This document shows positions 17,556 through 25,431 of a DNA stretch of 32,591 nt, piece after piece. The translations under genes were made by a program, and so were the position numbers. The notes under the pieces were generated by a model, which was not told the origin of the DNA, did no database searches, and saw nothing but the letters and a program-made list of their open reading frames with translations. Numbering within the stretch: the stretch's first letter is position 1; each line of letters begins with the position of its first letter. The stretch is taken from assembly GCA_009782495.1 (NCBI GenBank), contig WRIX01000017.1, forward strand, positions 1-32,591, given 5' to 3'. This stretch comes from Treponema sp. (GTDB taxonomy: Bacteria; Spirochaetota; Spirochaetia; Treponematales; Breznakiellaceae).

Positions 17556-18435
17556 GGCTCAGCCTCCCTTCGATAAGCGAATAATACAAAATAGTTTTAC
17601 TTCTTCTTTCAGGAATAGCTGCAATTACAGCATTCATCCTGTAGAAGCCATTCTTAAAAGAAAGTTTCCAAAATGAAGTTCGCACTCCAAGGTATTTGTA
17701 TATTTCATGGTTTTCTGCCAATCCAAGCAAACTTCGTAGTTCACCTTCAGTTACTGGTCCTGACTGAAGTCTGTTTTTCAAAGCGGTAGCTTTTGCAGCT
17801 GCGTCACCAATACGCCACGAACGGCGGGAAATTAATGGTACAAAAAGGCTGGCATCTGCGGTATTAACATTAATAAGCGGAAAATCGTTCACAAGAGGAT
17901 ATAATTCCTCTCCCGATTGGCCATAAGAAGCAATCAGCATACGGCCTGTTTCAGAATCAACATGTAATGCAGAAAACCACCCATTACAAACTACTGCGTT
18001 CAAGGATTCTTCTTTAACAAAATTTTGGATTTCTGAGATTTCCGTAATAAAGCCACGATAACGCCTGAACCGGAGAAATTCCTCTGCATTTCCGCCTGCA
18101 AACAGAAAACCCGCCATAGCAGGATCAGAAAGATCAGCATCCGGTAAAAAATTAAGATTACAACCACTGGAAATGTCTTCGATAGTAAGGTTATATGCAG
18201 CATATTTAATGCAGATACTTTCCAACACCGGATTCTCTTGATAATCAATACCAACATCCACAAGAGTTTCAAAACTACTAACTATTGAATCAAGCAGTTC
18301 TTTCATTTTTTCCCGTTCTACAAAATCAGAACAACTCCGATTAAAATTCTTCATAAGTGCTGAACTTTCCAAAATTGTCCCCCCGGCAATAGCACCAAAA
18401 AACATAATTAGTATTACCAAAGATAAAACCTTCAT
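17545..18435 (-). CDS. gspK: GspK-like minor pseudopilin
   Basis: 296 aa; ATG at 18435 overlaps the gspJ-like stop (ATGA). A hydrophobic N-terminal helix (LSLVILIMFFGAIAGGTI) anchors it. The segment PLINVNTADASLFVPLISRR is the conserved helix-hairpin of GspK, in the usual position, and the C-terminus carries the family-like WKLSFKNGFYRMNAVIAAIP. GspK is the large minor pseudopilin at the tip of the pseudopilus and is normally processed by the prepilin peptidase. No standard cleavage site (Gly followed by a hydrophobic residue and Glu at +5) is visible here, so processing is uncertain. Placed after G, small pseudopilin and J-like genes, as in canonical G-H-I-J-K order. Confidence 0.75.
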   Translation of the reverse strand: MKVLSLVILIMFFGAIAGGTILESSALMKNFNRSCSDFVEREKMKELLDSIVSSFETLVDVGIDYQENPVLESICIKYAAYNLTIEDISSGCNLNFLPDADLSDPAMAGFLFAGGNAEEFLRFRRYRGFITEISEIQNFVKEESLNAVVCNGWFSALHVDSETGRMLIASYGQSGEELYPLVNDFPLINVNTADASLFVPLISRRSWRIGDAAAKATALKNRLQSGPVTEGELRSLLGLAENHEIYKYLGVRTSFWKLSFKNGFYRMNAVIAAIPERRSKTILYYSLIEGRLSREG

Positions 18436-18848
18436 TGGTCTATCCTTTCCAAAGATACAGAAGCAAAAAGACCGAATCCTTCATACTCATACCCGTCAAG
18501 AAAACAACGACATCTAATCCCACGGATCCTTCCAAAACTGTCTTTTATGGGTTCCAGTTCAAAACCTGTTTTATATCCTGCAATAAATAATGCATTTTCA
18601 ATTGCTTCACGGGCGGCAATAATTCCATGTTCATTCCCTTCCCAATATGGTATTGAAACTCCTTCTACCGATTCCCGAATTAACTTTTCTAAATGTAATT
18701 GCCGGTAATATTGACCCGATCTCTCCCTGGTATTCCCAATGATACGCCGGGAGTTGTACACAAGTCCTCCTGCCACTCCGGTACAAATCAAGAGTAATGC
18801 AATAGCTAAGAGTGTTTCCATTAAAGTAAAACCTGATTCATCATTCAT
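18432..18848 (-). CDS. GspJ-like minor pseudopilin
   Basis: 138 aa; ATG at 18848 overlaps the upstream stop by 4 bases. A canonical prepilin site is present: ESG then FTLMETLLAIALLL, with Glu at +5, followed by the hydrophobic helix. After the helix comes the typical minor-pseudopilin layout, a helix (YYRQLHLEKLIRESVEG) and a beta region, but the protein is shorter than usual GspJ. J or I is likely from position between the small pseudopilin and gspK. It should be cut and methylated by the peptidase encoded at the head of the operon. Confidence 0.7.
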   Translation of the reverse strand: MNDESGFTLMETLLAIALLLICTGVAGGLVYNSRRIIGNTRERSGQYYRQLHLEKLIRESVEGVSIPYWEGNEHGIIAAREAIENALFIAGYKTGFELEPIKDSFGRIRGIRCRCFLDGYEYEGFGLFASVSLERIDQ

Positions 18849-19030
18849 TTGATCCGTTCCATAATTTTTTCCCTGCGAAAAGAAAAATCTTCTTCGATAC
18901 GATTTCCAAGATATCTGCTCTGCCTAACTGTTGCAGCAAGAACGGCATAAAACGCAGCAGTACAAACAAGAACTATTGCAATAGTTAAGAGAGATTTAAA
19001 TAAAACAAAACCGTCATTCTTTTTCATCAT
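18845..19030 (-). CDS. Very short pseudopilin-like protein (61 aa)
   Basis: ATG at 19030 (two ATGs in tandem) with AGGGAT upstream. MMKKNDG is followed by FVLFKSLLTIAIVLVCTAAF, which is prepilin-like but has Lys, not Glu, at +5. The hydrophobic helix is followed by only about 35 residues, far shorter than GspI or GspH (usually over 110). It overlaps the gspJ-like start by 4 bases and lies 27 bases after gspG, the place where gspH or gspI usually sits. It may be a reduced GspI or a stub that assists assembly. Confidence 0.6.
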   Translation of the reverse strand: MMKKNDGFVLFKSLLTIAIVLVCTAAFYAVLAATVRQSRYLGNRIEEDFSFRREKIMERIK

Positions 19031-19057
19031 ATAATTATCCCTGTTAACGGTGTTAAA

Positions 19058-19501
19058 TTAATAATCCCAGCTTGTAATATTGGCATTATTTCCTTCCCCG
19101 CCTTCTTTGCCGTCTTCACCATAAGAAATGATCCCATAGGGAAAACCATGCTCGCCTGGTACCCGGTAGACATACGGGTTCCCCCATGGATCCAACGGTA
19201 CTTTTTTTATTAAATAAGGTCCGGCCCATCTGTCAGATCCGTTATCTGGTTTTTTCCACAATGCATCCAAGCCCTGATCTTCAGATGGATAGGTGCCACA
19301 ATCAATATAATATGATTCCAAAGCTGCCATAAAAGAATCAATCTGGCTTTTTGCTGCAGCCATGCGTGATCGTGGTATATTCCTCACAGCAACATAGCCA
19401 ACTGTACTGGAGAGGATCAACACAATAGCTATTACGATTAGGGTTTCCATAAAAGTCCACCCTTCTTCATTATCTTTATAAATAACGTTTTTTCTTTTCA
19501 T
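19058..19501 (-). CDS. gspG: Type II secretion major pseudopilin GspG
   Basis: 147 aa. ATG at 19501 with AGGAGTG about six bases upstream. The prepilin site is EEG, cut before WTFMETLIVIAIVLIL; Glu is at +5 as expected, but +1 is Trp instead of the usual Phe or Met. The long helix ends near AAAKSQIDSFMAALESYYID. The globular part shows the GspG signature GTYPSEDQGLDALWKKP, then DPWGNPYVYRVPG, and ends with the Ca-binding loop region SYGEDGKEGGEGNNANITSW. GspG polymerises into the periplasmic pseudopilus that pushes substrates through GspD. Length is normal for the family. The gene lies 14 bases after gspF. Confidence 0.95.
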   Translation of the reverse strand: MKRKNVIYKDNEEGWTFMETLIVIAIVLILSSTVGYVAVRNIPRSRMAAAKSQIDSFMAALESYYIDCGTYPSEDQGLDALWKKPDNGSDRWAGPYLIKKVPLDPWGNPYVYRVPGEHGFPYGIISYGEDGKEGGEGNNANITSWDY

Positions 19502-19515
19502 AGCAACACTCCTTT

Positions 19516-20730
19516 TTAAAAGACCGATCCATACAACGAAAACAACGGTAAAACAAACTGAAGTACAAGGAGTAGTACTACCATTCCTGTCAATAACATC
19601 AATACAGGCTCAAAGCCGTTTAAAAATTGTTCTGTAAAAGAATCCACCGTTTCTTCAAAAAAATTTCTTAAATGAGTAAATATCATCTCCGCTTCTCCGG
19701 TTTGTTCTCCAACTGCAATCCACTGCCCTATTACCGGCGGGAAAACAGATCTTGATAAAAATGCAAGAGAAAGTGTACTGCCTGCTGCTGCTGCTACCTT
19801 TACCTCGCTAACCGCCTGGGCGTAAGCGCGGTTCCGCAGTACCAACTGTGCCTCACCCAATGAAACGGCAATATTCATTCCTGTACGGGAACATAGCTCT
19901 ACAGAAAAACAGAAATCCAGGCTTTCAAGGGCTTTAAAAAAAATGCCAACAAACGGAAGGCGCAAAAGCATCCCGTCCATTACAGTTGCTATTCGCTGTG
20001 AATAATGATGAAGTATCGCCATTAAAAAAATACTAGCACACATCAACAGCACGATAGATATTAAAAGGTATACAGAAGAATAAATTCCTCTTATATCTAC
20101 AGAGTTTCCTCCTGTATTGAAAACTGAAAAAATCTCTTCCATTCGAGGCAAAACAAAAAGTAATATCATAACTGAACCAACTACCGCCGAAATCAATACA
20201 AATACCGGATAAAAAAGCGTTCCTCCGACTTTGGTTCTTATTTTCTTTGATGTAGCAAGATATAAATTTAATCTTTTAAATACTTCTGCAGTATTTCCTG
20301 TTTTTTCTCCGATTCGCACCAATGCAACATACAAAGGCGAAAATGTTGATACACAACGTAAAAGACATCCTGAAAAACATTCACCTTTTCGGATGCCTTC
20401 TAACAGAAAAGTACACAATTCTTCAAGTTTTCCTCTGTAAGAACCATTCATGCCAGCGCATAACTCCAACGATGAAACTACAGTGTTTCCGGAAGCAAGC
20501 AGCGCTGCCATAATTCCTGTAAATTCCCTGACAAGTTCTTTGGAAAAATGCTTCTTTTTGCCAAAAAAGCTCTTTTCACGCATTGTTGATGGATTGGTTT
20601 CTTTATATGAAAGTAAAAAATCATTTTTCCCAGCATAACCCTCCAATAGTTCTGCAATGCTGCCAGCCTGTGAAAGAATTTCCTGCTTCTTACCTGTCGC
20701 ATTACAGACAACACACCGATAGTAGGGCAT
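19516..20730 (-). CDS. gspF: Type II secretion inner-membrane platform protein GspF
   Basis: 404 aa, normal for the family. ATG at 20730 shares one base with the gspE stop (TAATG). The two GspF repeats are visible: residues about 64-185 (FTGIMAALLASGNTVVSSLE ... IGEKTGN) and about 270-385 (FCFSVELCSRTGMNIAVSLG ... AVGEQTGEAEMIF), each followed by transmembrane helices (FYPVFVLISAVVGSVMILLF; VYLLISIVLLMCASIF; VLMLLTGMVVLLLVLQFVLP). GspF is the polytopic core that couples the GspE ATPase to pseudopilus growth. The N-terminal 60 residues contain a CVVC pair. Confidence 0.93.
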   Translation of the reverse strand: MPYYRCVVCNATGKKQEILSQAGSIAELLEGYAGKNDFLLSYKETNPSTMREKSFFGKKKHFSKELVREFTGIMAALLASGNTVVSSLELCAGMNGSYRGKLEELCTFLLEGIRKGECFSGCLLRCVSTFSPLYVALVRIGEKTGNTAEVFKRLNLYLATSKKIRTKVGGTLFYPVFVLISAVVGSVMILLFVLPRMEEIFSVFNTGGNSVDIRGIYSSVYLLISIVLLMCASIFLMAILHHYSQRIATVMDGMLLRLPFVGIFFKALESLDFCFSVELCSRTGMNIAVSLGEAQLVLRNRAYAQAVSEVKVAAAAGSTLSLAFLSRSVFPPVIGQWIAVGEQTGEAEMIFTHLRNFFEETVDSFTEQFLNGFEPVLMLLTGMVVLLLVLQFVLPLFSLYGSVF

Positions 20731-22112
20731 TAGATTAAAGCCTCCCGTTCCAGTTCTTCTCTTGTGGTAATACCCTTTTTTACTTTTTCCATTCCACGCT
20801 CGAATAAAGTTTTCATTCCTTTCTTTATCAGTACTTTCCGGATTTCATCGGCTGTTTTTTCTTTCCCTATCAAAAACCGAATTTCTTCATCTACACAAAA
20901 TACTTCACCAATAACAGACCTGCCGCGAAATCCTGAACCGCCGCAAAAATTACATCCTTTACCATTACATTTTTTGCACAATCGTCTTACAAGCCGTTGC
21001 GCTGAGCAATACCTTAGCGATGCTGCTGTTAAATATGGTGCAATTCCCATATCAGTAAGCCTTGTAATAATCCCTGCACTGTCATTGGTATGTAATGTAG
21101 ATAGTATAAGATGCCCTGTCAGAGAAGAGCGAAGCGCCAGTTCAGCTGTTGCTTCATCCCGGATTTCTCCAACCATAATTACGTCAGGATCTTGCCGAAG
21201 CACCCTTCGCAGCATCCCGTCAAAATTCAAATTTATAGCTTCATTAATTTGTATTTGATTAATCCCAGGTACATACTGTTCAACCGGATCTTCTATTGTG
21301 ATAATCTTTCGCTCCATTGAAGGTAATTCTGAAAGCAATGCATGTAATGTTGTCGTCTTTCCACTGCCTGTTGGCCCAGAAAACATAACAAGCCCATAAG
21401 GAAGTTTTACTGCCTGTCGCAGGGCTTTTAAATCATCAATATGAAAACCAAGATCATCAAGAGAAAAGACCTCTTCTGCTTCCTGAAACAGCCTTAATAC
21501 GATTGACTCTCCATCTGTAACAGGTACAATTGATACCCGCATATCTTTTCTTTTTCCTTCAATAATGACTGTTATTCGTCCGTCCTGGGGCAGGCGCAGT
21601 TCCAAAGTATTAAGTCCCGCCATTACCTTGATACGGTTGGACAATTGTTGAAATATCCCTGGTTCAAGCCGTTTAACAAGACGAAGCATTCCGTCGATCC
21701 GGTATCTTACCTGTACCGACTCACGTTGGGCTTCCAAGTGTATATCCGATGCACCCATTTTTACAGCGTCAATACAAAACCCATTAATTAGGTTGATTAC
21801 CGGTGCATCCTGTTCTACTGATTCCAGTACAAATCCATTATTTTTCTGCTGGTCGTTTTCTCCTTCATATTCTGTAGTACTTCCAATAAAAGCTGCAAAT
21901 TCCGCTTTTTCTACTATTTTAAACTGTACTTTCTTGGGCAAATGAAAACCTTCAAGAAAATGCCGCAATTCAGGAGTGCTGTCTTCTACCACTCCTATAC
22001 AAAGTTCCTTCTCTGTTTCTGAAAGTTTTAATGCTCCACGGCTCAACATAAAAGCCCGTTCATACTGGGAACTGTAAGAGGAATTAAATGCGAAACCTGC
22101 CAAGCTTGTCAT
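20730..22112 (-). CDS. gspE: Type II secretion ATPase GspE
   Basis: 460 aa. ATG at 22112 overlaps the gspD stop (ATGA). Key motifs: Walker A GPTGSGKTT (246-254), Asp box region ITIEDPVEQYVPGINQIQIN (271-290), Walker B RQDPDVIMVGEIRDE (306-320), His box LTGHLILSTLHTNDS (331-345), and the zinc-binding CxxC pair C379/C382 and C387/C390 typical of GspE. Only four residues part the two CxxC pairs, a much shorter loop than in most GspE proteins. The N-terminal domain (about 100 residues) is shorter than usual, which may go with an altered GspL contact. GspE powers pseudopilus assembly from the cytoplasm. Confidence 0.95.
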   Translation of the reverse strand: MTSLAGFAFNSSYSSQYERAFMLSRGALKLSETEKELCIGVVEDSTPELRHFLEGFHLPKKVQFKIVEKAEFAAFIGSTTEYEGENDQQKNNGFVLESVEQDAPVINLINGFCIDAVKMGASDIHLEAQRESVQVRYRIDGMLRLVKRLEPGIFQQLSNRIKVMAGLNTLELRLPQDGRITVIIEGKRKDMRVSIVPVTDGESIVLRLFQEAEEVFSLDDLGFHIDDLKALRQAVKLPYGLVMFSGPTGSGKTTTLHALLSELPSMERKIITIEDPVEQYVPGINQIQINEAINLNFDGMLRRVLRQDPDVIMVGEIRDEATAELALRSSLTGHLILSTLHTNDSAGIITRLTDMGIAPYLTAASLRYCSAQRLVRRLCKKCNGKGCNFCGGSGFRGRSVIGEVFCVDEEIRFLIGKEKTADEIRKVLIKKGMKTLFERGMEKVKKGITTREELEREALI

Positions 22113-24259
22113 AACTTTGTTCCTTCGAACCAGCGTCTGTAATACTCTTCATTACGCCTATCATAATTCCCTTCGAAAACCTCTCTGTATAAAAAAGGAA
22201 CAATATAAATCACCATTTCTGTAGTAATTTCTGATTCAATGCGGCTCTGAAATAAAAAACCAATCAACGGTATATATCCCAAAATCGGTACCCGCTTCAT
22301 TCCTGTTGTTTTTTCCAGTTGAATAAGACCGCCAATCACTATAGGACTCCCCGACCTGGTCCTTACCTGGGTATTCACTGTTCGAGCACTGGTCGGAGGC
22401 GGGTTTGTTGAATTTCCGCCTGCTTCATCACGTTTGGAAATTGCTGCTTGTACTTTCATGGTTATCATTCCATCTCCGGACACCCATCCGCTAATACTTA
22501 GATTCAAGCCGGAATTTATTTCCCTGGTCGTTCCTGTATAAAGAGGTTTTCCGGTCTCCGGATCAATTGCCACATCCAAATACCGGAAGGTTGTTGTGTT
22601 TTCAAACTTGATCTCCTGCCCGCTTAAACCATTCAGCGTTGTATCAGCCAATATCCTTGCCCTGTCTTCACCAAGTTGTGCATTAAGTTGCAAAGCAAAA
22701 CTATGTCCTAATTCAGAAATTACATCAAAATGAACATTTAAAAGATTCGAAAAATTCCCTGCGATATGTTCTGCTCCTTGTGGGTTCACTGTAATTTGAC
22801 TTCCCCATTGCAGGTCTTTGCTTTTTTGATATTGAATAACAAGTATCTGGTACCTTATCTGAGGTTTAGGCTGATCTAACAATTGTAAATCTTCCAGAAA
22901 CAAGCGCCGCCTGCTTTCGCTTCCTGTAAAAAAGATCAAGCTTTGATCCACTGATACAACAATTTCTTCTTTATTTACTGAAGGCGGCAAATTACCTAAT
23001 AATTCTTCACTTGTAATGTACCGTAACTTTACCGGAAATCCAATTGCGGGCTTGTCTACAATGTCGATAAAATCACGCATTTGTTTATCCGATGTTCCTT
23101 TTAACGCCAATAAAAATGAATTAACACCAGGTACTGGCTTTGGTGCCATATCTGCCAGGTTTTTTGGCAGCAACTTTAAAAAATCTTCAACTTTAAGATA
23201 ATTTAAATCAAAACGCTTCAGTTTATGTTCAGCTGCTTCGTTCTCAGTCAATACAATAAACGCTTCAATAGGATCTATTTCTTCCGGCGAACCTGTTAAA
23301 TAGACCGAATTGGTTTGAGTTGATATTTTCATGAAAGATGAACCGCTGTAATCACCAGGCAAAAGCCCGTTTAGTTCTGCTACCGAAAGGTTCCGTAGTT
23401 CTATTACCCTTGTTTCTTTGAATTTTTTCAATATGTCCCTGCGCTGTATTTCGAATACGTAATAGATGTTGTCTGTTATTGCATAATCACTGTTACCTTG
23501 TTCGCAAATCAGGTGTAACAGTTCATCAAAGCTTCTATTGCTGAAATAAATGTTTTCTAAAGTCGAATCCGTCCGGTTTAACAACGAATATTCTTTTTCG
23601 CCGGTTCTGAACAAAAGCGCTATTATAGCAGAAAAATTGCCGCGAACAATATTAATCGAATATCTGTCGCCATCCTTCCTTATTGAAGAACTGCTTAACC
23701 TGCCGGCAGATGCAGATGATGACGAACTCTCAGTCTGCCGCCGCAAATACCACGCTCCGTTTTCGAATAACACGGCATATTCTGGTAATCTGCGTATCAG
23801 AATTTCCAAAACTTCCTGCAGCTTTTGATCTTTGGTAAAAACAGTTAACTGCATTCTTGGCAGTTGATCATACAATATTGTTACTTCACATACTCTGGAA
23901 AGCGCTTTTACAAGATATTCCAGCTCAGTATCTTCAGCAGAGACACTAACTCCCTGATCGTTATAGGTTATTAGAATTCGGGATATGTACCATGCTCCTT
24001 CCCTTTCCTGTACATGTAAATGGCATGCTTCGGCAAAACGTTTAAGAGCATCTTCAAAACCACTGTCTGTAAAATGAAAAGTTGCCTGACCTGTAATTGT
24101 CTCGTCTATAATAATTGATGTACCTGAACTGTCGGCTAATACCATTAAAATTTCTGCAATAGGCCTATTTCTAAAATCCATAGCTCGTATCCGCTGACCA
24201 AAGAGGAATGGCGTCACTATGGTTATCATCAGCGAAATTAACAGCGCAGCTTTTTTCAT
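22109..24259 (-). CDS. gspD: Type II secretion secretin GspD
   Basis: I place the start at ATG 24259, where MKKAALLISLMITIVTPFLF forms a signal peptide, AAGGGG precedes it, and it overlaps the peptidase stop as ATGA; the upstream ATG at 24310 would add 17 residues without a ribosome binding site. 716 aa. Domains in order: N0 (STN-like, IRAMDFRNRPIAEILMVLAD), a second STN-like repeat (ILYDQLPRMQLTVFTKD), N1-type repeats including VIELRNLSVAELNGLLPGDY and FDLNYLKVEDFLKLLP, a Ser-rich linker, and the secretin C-domain with RTRSGSPIVIGGLIQ and VPILGYIPLIGFLF. It forms the outer-membrane channel. No pilotin-binding S-domain is recognisable after the C-domain (only about 37 residues). Confidence 0.93.
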   Translation of the reverse strand: MKKAALLISLMITIVTPFLFGQRIRAMDFRNRPIAEILMVLADSSGTSIIIDETITGQATFHFTDSGFEDALKRFAEACHLHVQEREGAWYISRILITYNDQGVSVSAEDTELEYLVKALSRVCEVTILYDQLPRMQLTVFTKDQKLQEVLEILIRRLPEYAVLFENGAWYLRRQTESSSSSASAGRLSSSSIRKDGDRYSINIVRGNFSAIIALLFRTGEKEYSLLNRTDSTLENIYFSNRSFDELLHLICEQGNSDYAITDNIYYVFEIQRRDILKKFKETRVIELRNLSVAELNGLLPGDYSGSSFMKISTQTNSVYLTGSPEEIDPIEAFIVLTENEAAEHKLKRFDLNYLKVEDFLKLLPKNLADMAPKPVPGVNSFLLALKGTSDKQMRDFIDIVDKPAIGFPVKLRYITSEELLGNLPPSVNKEEIVVSVDQSLIFFTGSESRRRLFLEDLQLLDQPKPQIRYQILVIQYQKSKDLQWGSQITVNPQGAEHIAGNFSNLLNVHFDVISELGHSFALQLNAQLGEDRARILADTTLNGLSGQEIKFENTTTFRYLDVAIDPETGKPLYTGTTREINSGLNLSISGWVSGDGMITMKVQAAISKRDEAGGNSTNPPPTSARTVNTQVRTRSGSPIVIGGLIQLEKTTGMKRVPILGYIPLIGFLFQSRIESEITTEMVIYIVPFLYREVFEGNYDRRNEEYYRRWFEGTKL

Positions 24260-24738
24260 AGTACCCCTTGATAAAAAAACACAGCTGCAATTGCGCCGCA
24301 ACTTAACCATGGTCCAAAAGCAAAACGATGTTCTTTACCCCAATGGAATATCAGATTTCCAATAAACCAATAAATAAATCCAAGTAAAACGGCATATAAT
24401 AATCCACTTATTACACACCAAGGTCCTAGAAAATACCCAATAATCCCGGCATATTTAACATCTCCAAACCCAAGACCGCCGCGAAACCGATATACTAAAT
24501 AAAACAGAACATATGCTCCAAAACCAGCCAAAAGTCTATATGGAATAATTTCTTTTTCCAGCAAATAATCAGTACAAAGAAGTGTTCCTTCCAATACTAA
24601 AAGCAGAACATTCGGAATTCTTTTTATCCTAAAATCTACCAGTGTTATGCAAAAACTCATGACTATAAAGAAAAAAAACCGGTACCATCCAGCCATAAAC
24701 TGCCTCAAACTAAAAATTATTGAGAAATATTCTTCCAT
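24256..24738 (-). CDS. gspO: Prepilin peptidase (A24 family, GspO-like)
   Basis: ATG 24738 gives 160 aa. The frame is open further to a TTG at 24822, but that TTG belongs to a promoter -35 box, so the shorter start is preferred. The catalytic aspartates of A24 peptidases are Asp35 in LVDFRIKRIPN and Asp93 in GGLGFGDVKYAG (GxGD motif). About five hydrophobic helices follow the expected topology, ending with FAFGPWLSCGAIAAVFF. The N-terminal methylase domain and zinc-binding Cys pairs of full GspO/PilD are missing, so this is a short TadV/CpaA-like or methylase-less form. It cleaves, and perhaps does not methylate, the pseudopilins encoded downstream. It heads the operon; its stop overlaps the gspD start. 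Confidence 0.85.
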   Translation of the reverse strand: MEEYFSIIFSLRQFMAGWYRFFFFIVMSFCITLVDFRIKRIPNVLLLVLEGTLLCTDYLLEKEIIPYRLLAGFGAYVLFYLVYRFRGGLGFGDVKYAGIIGYFLGPWCVISGLLYAVLLGFIYWFIGNLIFHWGKEHRFAFGPWLSCGAIAAVFFYQGVL

Positions 24739-24756
24739 ATTGTAATTTCTTACAAT
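24739..24756 (-). promoter_or_regulatory. Perfect inverted repeat with GAAA loop directly before the peptidase start
   Basis: Minus-strand ATTGTAA-GAAA-TTACAAT: 7-bp perfect arms, four-base loop, immediately followed by ATG at 24738. It may be an operator for a helix-turn-helix regulator (an XRE gene lies divergently beside it) or an RNA hairpin closing with a GNRA-type tetraloop that hides the ribosome binding region (the AAGAAA). Confidence 0.5.
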
Positions 24757-24794
24757 GTTTTCCAGGTAATTGTTTAAATTTCTCCATGATAGCA

Positions 24795-24822
24795 ATTTTA
24801 CCTTGTATGTAAAAAAAGTCAA
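24795..24822 (-). promoter_or_regulatory. Sigma-70-type promoter of the type II secretion operon
   Basis: TTGACT (24822-24817), 16-base spacer, TAAAAT (24800-24795). The predicted start at about 24788 leaves a leader of about 50 bases before ATG 24738. Right at +1/+2 is ATG 24787, opening a 25-codon frame that overlaps the inverted repeat and the peptidase start. Confidence 0.6.
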
Positions 24823-24893
24823 TACAAAATCATATAATAATCAACAATTTTGTGTGTTTTCTTTCATTCAATTACTTTGTATTCTAAAAATTC

Positions 24894-25193
24894 ATGAATA
24901 GTAATCTTGAAAATGATCCTGAGATCATGGAAAAACTTGAACATATTGCATTGTGGATTAAACAAGAACGTTTGAGGGCAAAAATATCACAAATTGATCT
25001 TGCCTTAAATGCCGGATTATCACAAAATCACATATATTCTATTGAATCAGGGCAAAGAATTCCCCATCTGGGGACATTTCTAAAAATTTGCAAAGCATTA
25101 AGTCTTAATCCAGCCAAATTATTCAAGCCTCCAGATGAAGAACGGCAACAGGACAAAGACACAATTCTAACTATTTTAGGCAAATACTTATAA
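24894..25193 (+). CDS. XRE-family helix-turn-helix regulator
   Basis: 99 aa. Residues about 15-72 form an XRE domain: LWIKQERLRAKISQIDLALN, then AGLSQNHIYSIESGQRIPHL and TFLKICKALSLNPAKLF. There is no sensor domain beyond a short C-terminal tail, so this is a small DNA-binding protein. The ATG at 24894 has no clear ribosome binding site; an internal ATG at 24927 is possible but would shorten the protein only at its acidic leader. It is transcribed divergently from the secretion operon across a 70-155 base gap holding that operon's promoter, and it has the same AT-rich character. By position it is the likely regulator of the secretion genes, perhaps through the inverted repeat at 24739-24756 (inference). 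Confidence 0.85.
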   Translation: MNSNLENDPEIMEKLEHIALWIKQERLRAKISQIDLALNAGLSQNHIYSIESGQRIPHLGTFLKICKALSLNPAKLFKPPDEERQQDKDTILTILGKYL

Positions 25194-25220
25194 CAATTAT
25201 AAACTGACACTAAAATTCCT

Positions 25221-25431
25221 TTAAAAAAACAACAAATCATCATTGGCCTTATTCACATTATACAAATCGGGGTTTGTATCGCCGCATAATTTGCCAAAGG
25301 CCGCTAATACTTTTTTGCTGAAGTTTGTATGGTTTACTTTTTCTTTTTTGGTTTCCCGCAGTGTTTTTTCTGTTTTTTTTTAATTCCGATGCGTTTGATT
25401 CATAGTGCCCCAGAATAATGTTTTTATTCAT
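25221..25431 (-). pseudogene. Small gene with a frameshift in a 9-A run, overlapping the ABC-F gene end
   Basis: ATG 25431 overlaps the ABC-F stop by eight bases. The start frame gives 57 codons to a TAA at 25260-25258 (MNKNIILGHYESNASELKKN...). If one A is removed from the 9-A run at 25373-25381, the frame becomes 69 aa and ends at TAA 25223-25221, with a natural-looking tail (FSKKVLAAFGKLCGDTNPDL, then YNVNKANDDLLFF). So either the gene is frameshifted (or phase-variable by slippage), a base is wrong in the assembly, or the 57-aa form is real. Family not recognised. Translation coupling to the ABC-F gene is suggested by the overlap. Confidence 0.45.

Noticed and set aside
24256-24822. TTG start at 24822 for the prepilin peptidase (188 aa)
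   Set aside because: The TTG is part of the -35 hexamer TTGACT with a well-spaced -10, so it would not be in the mRNA. The extra 28 residues match no peptidase feature.
25188-25202. TTATAA-CAA-TTATAA palindrome at the end of the XRE gene
   Set aside because: Pure AT arms in AT-rich sequence across a stop codon; too likely by chance to call an operator or terminator.
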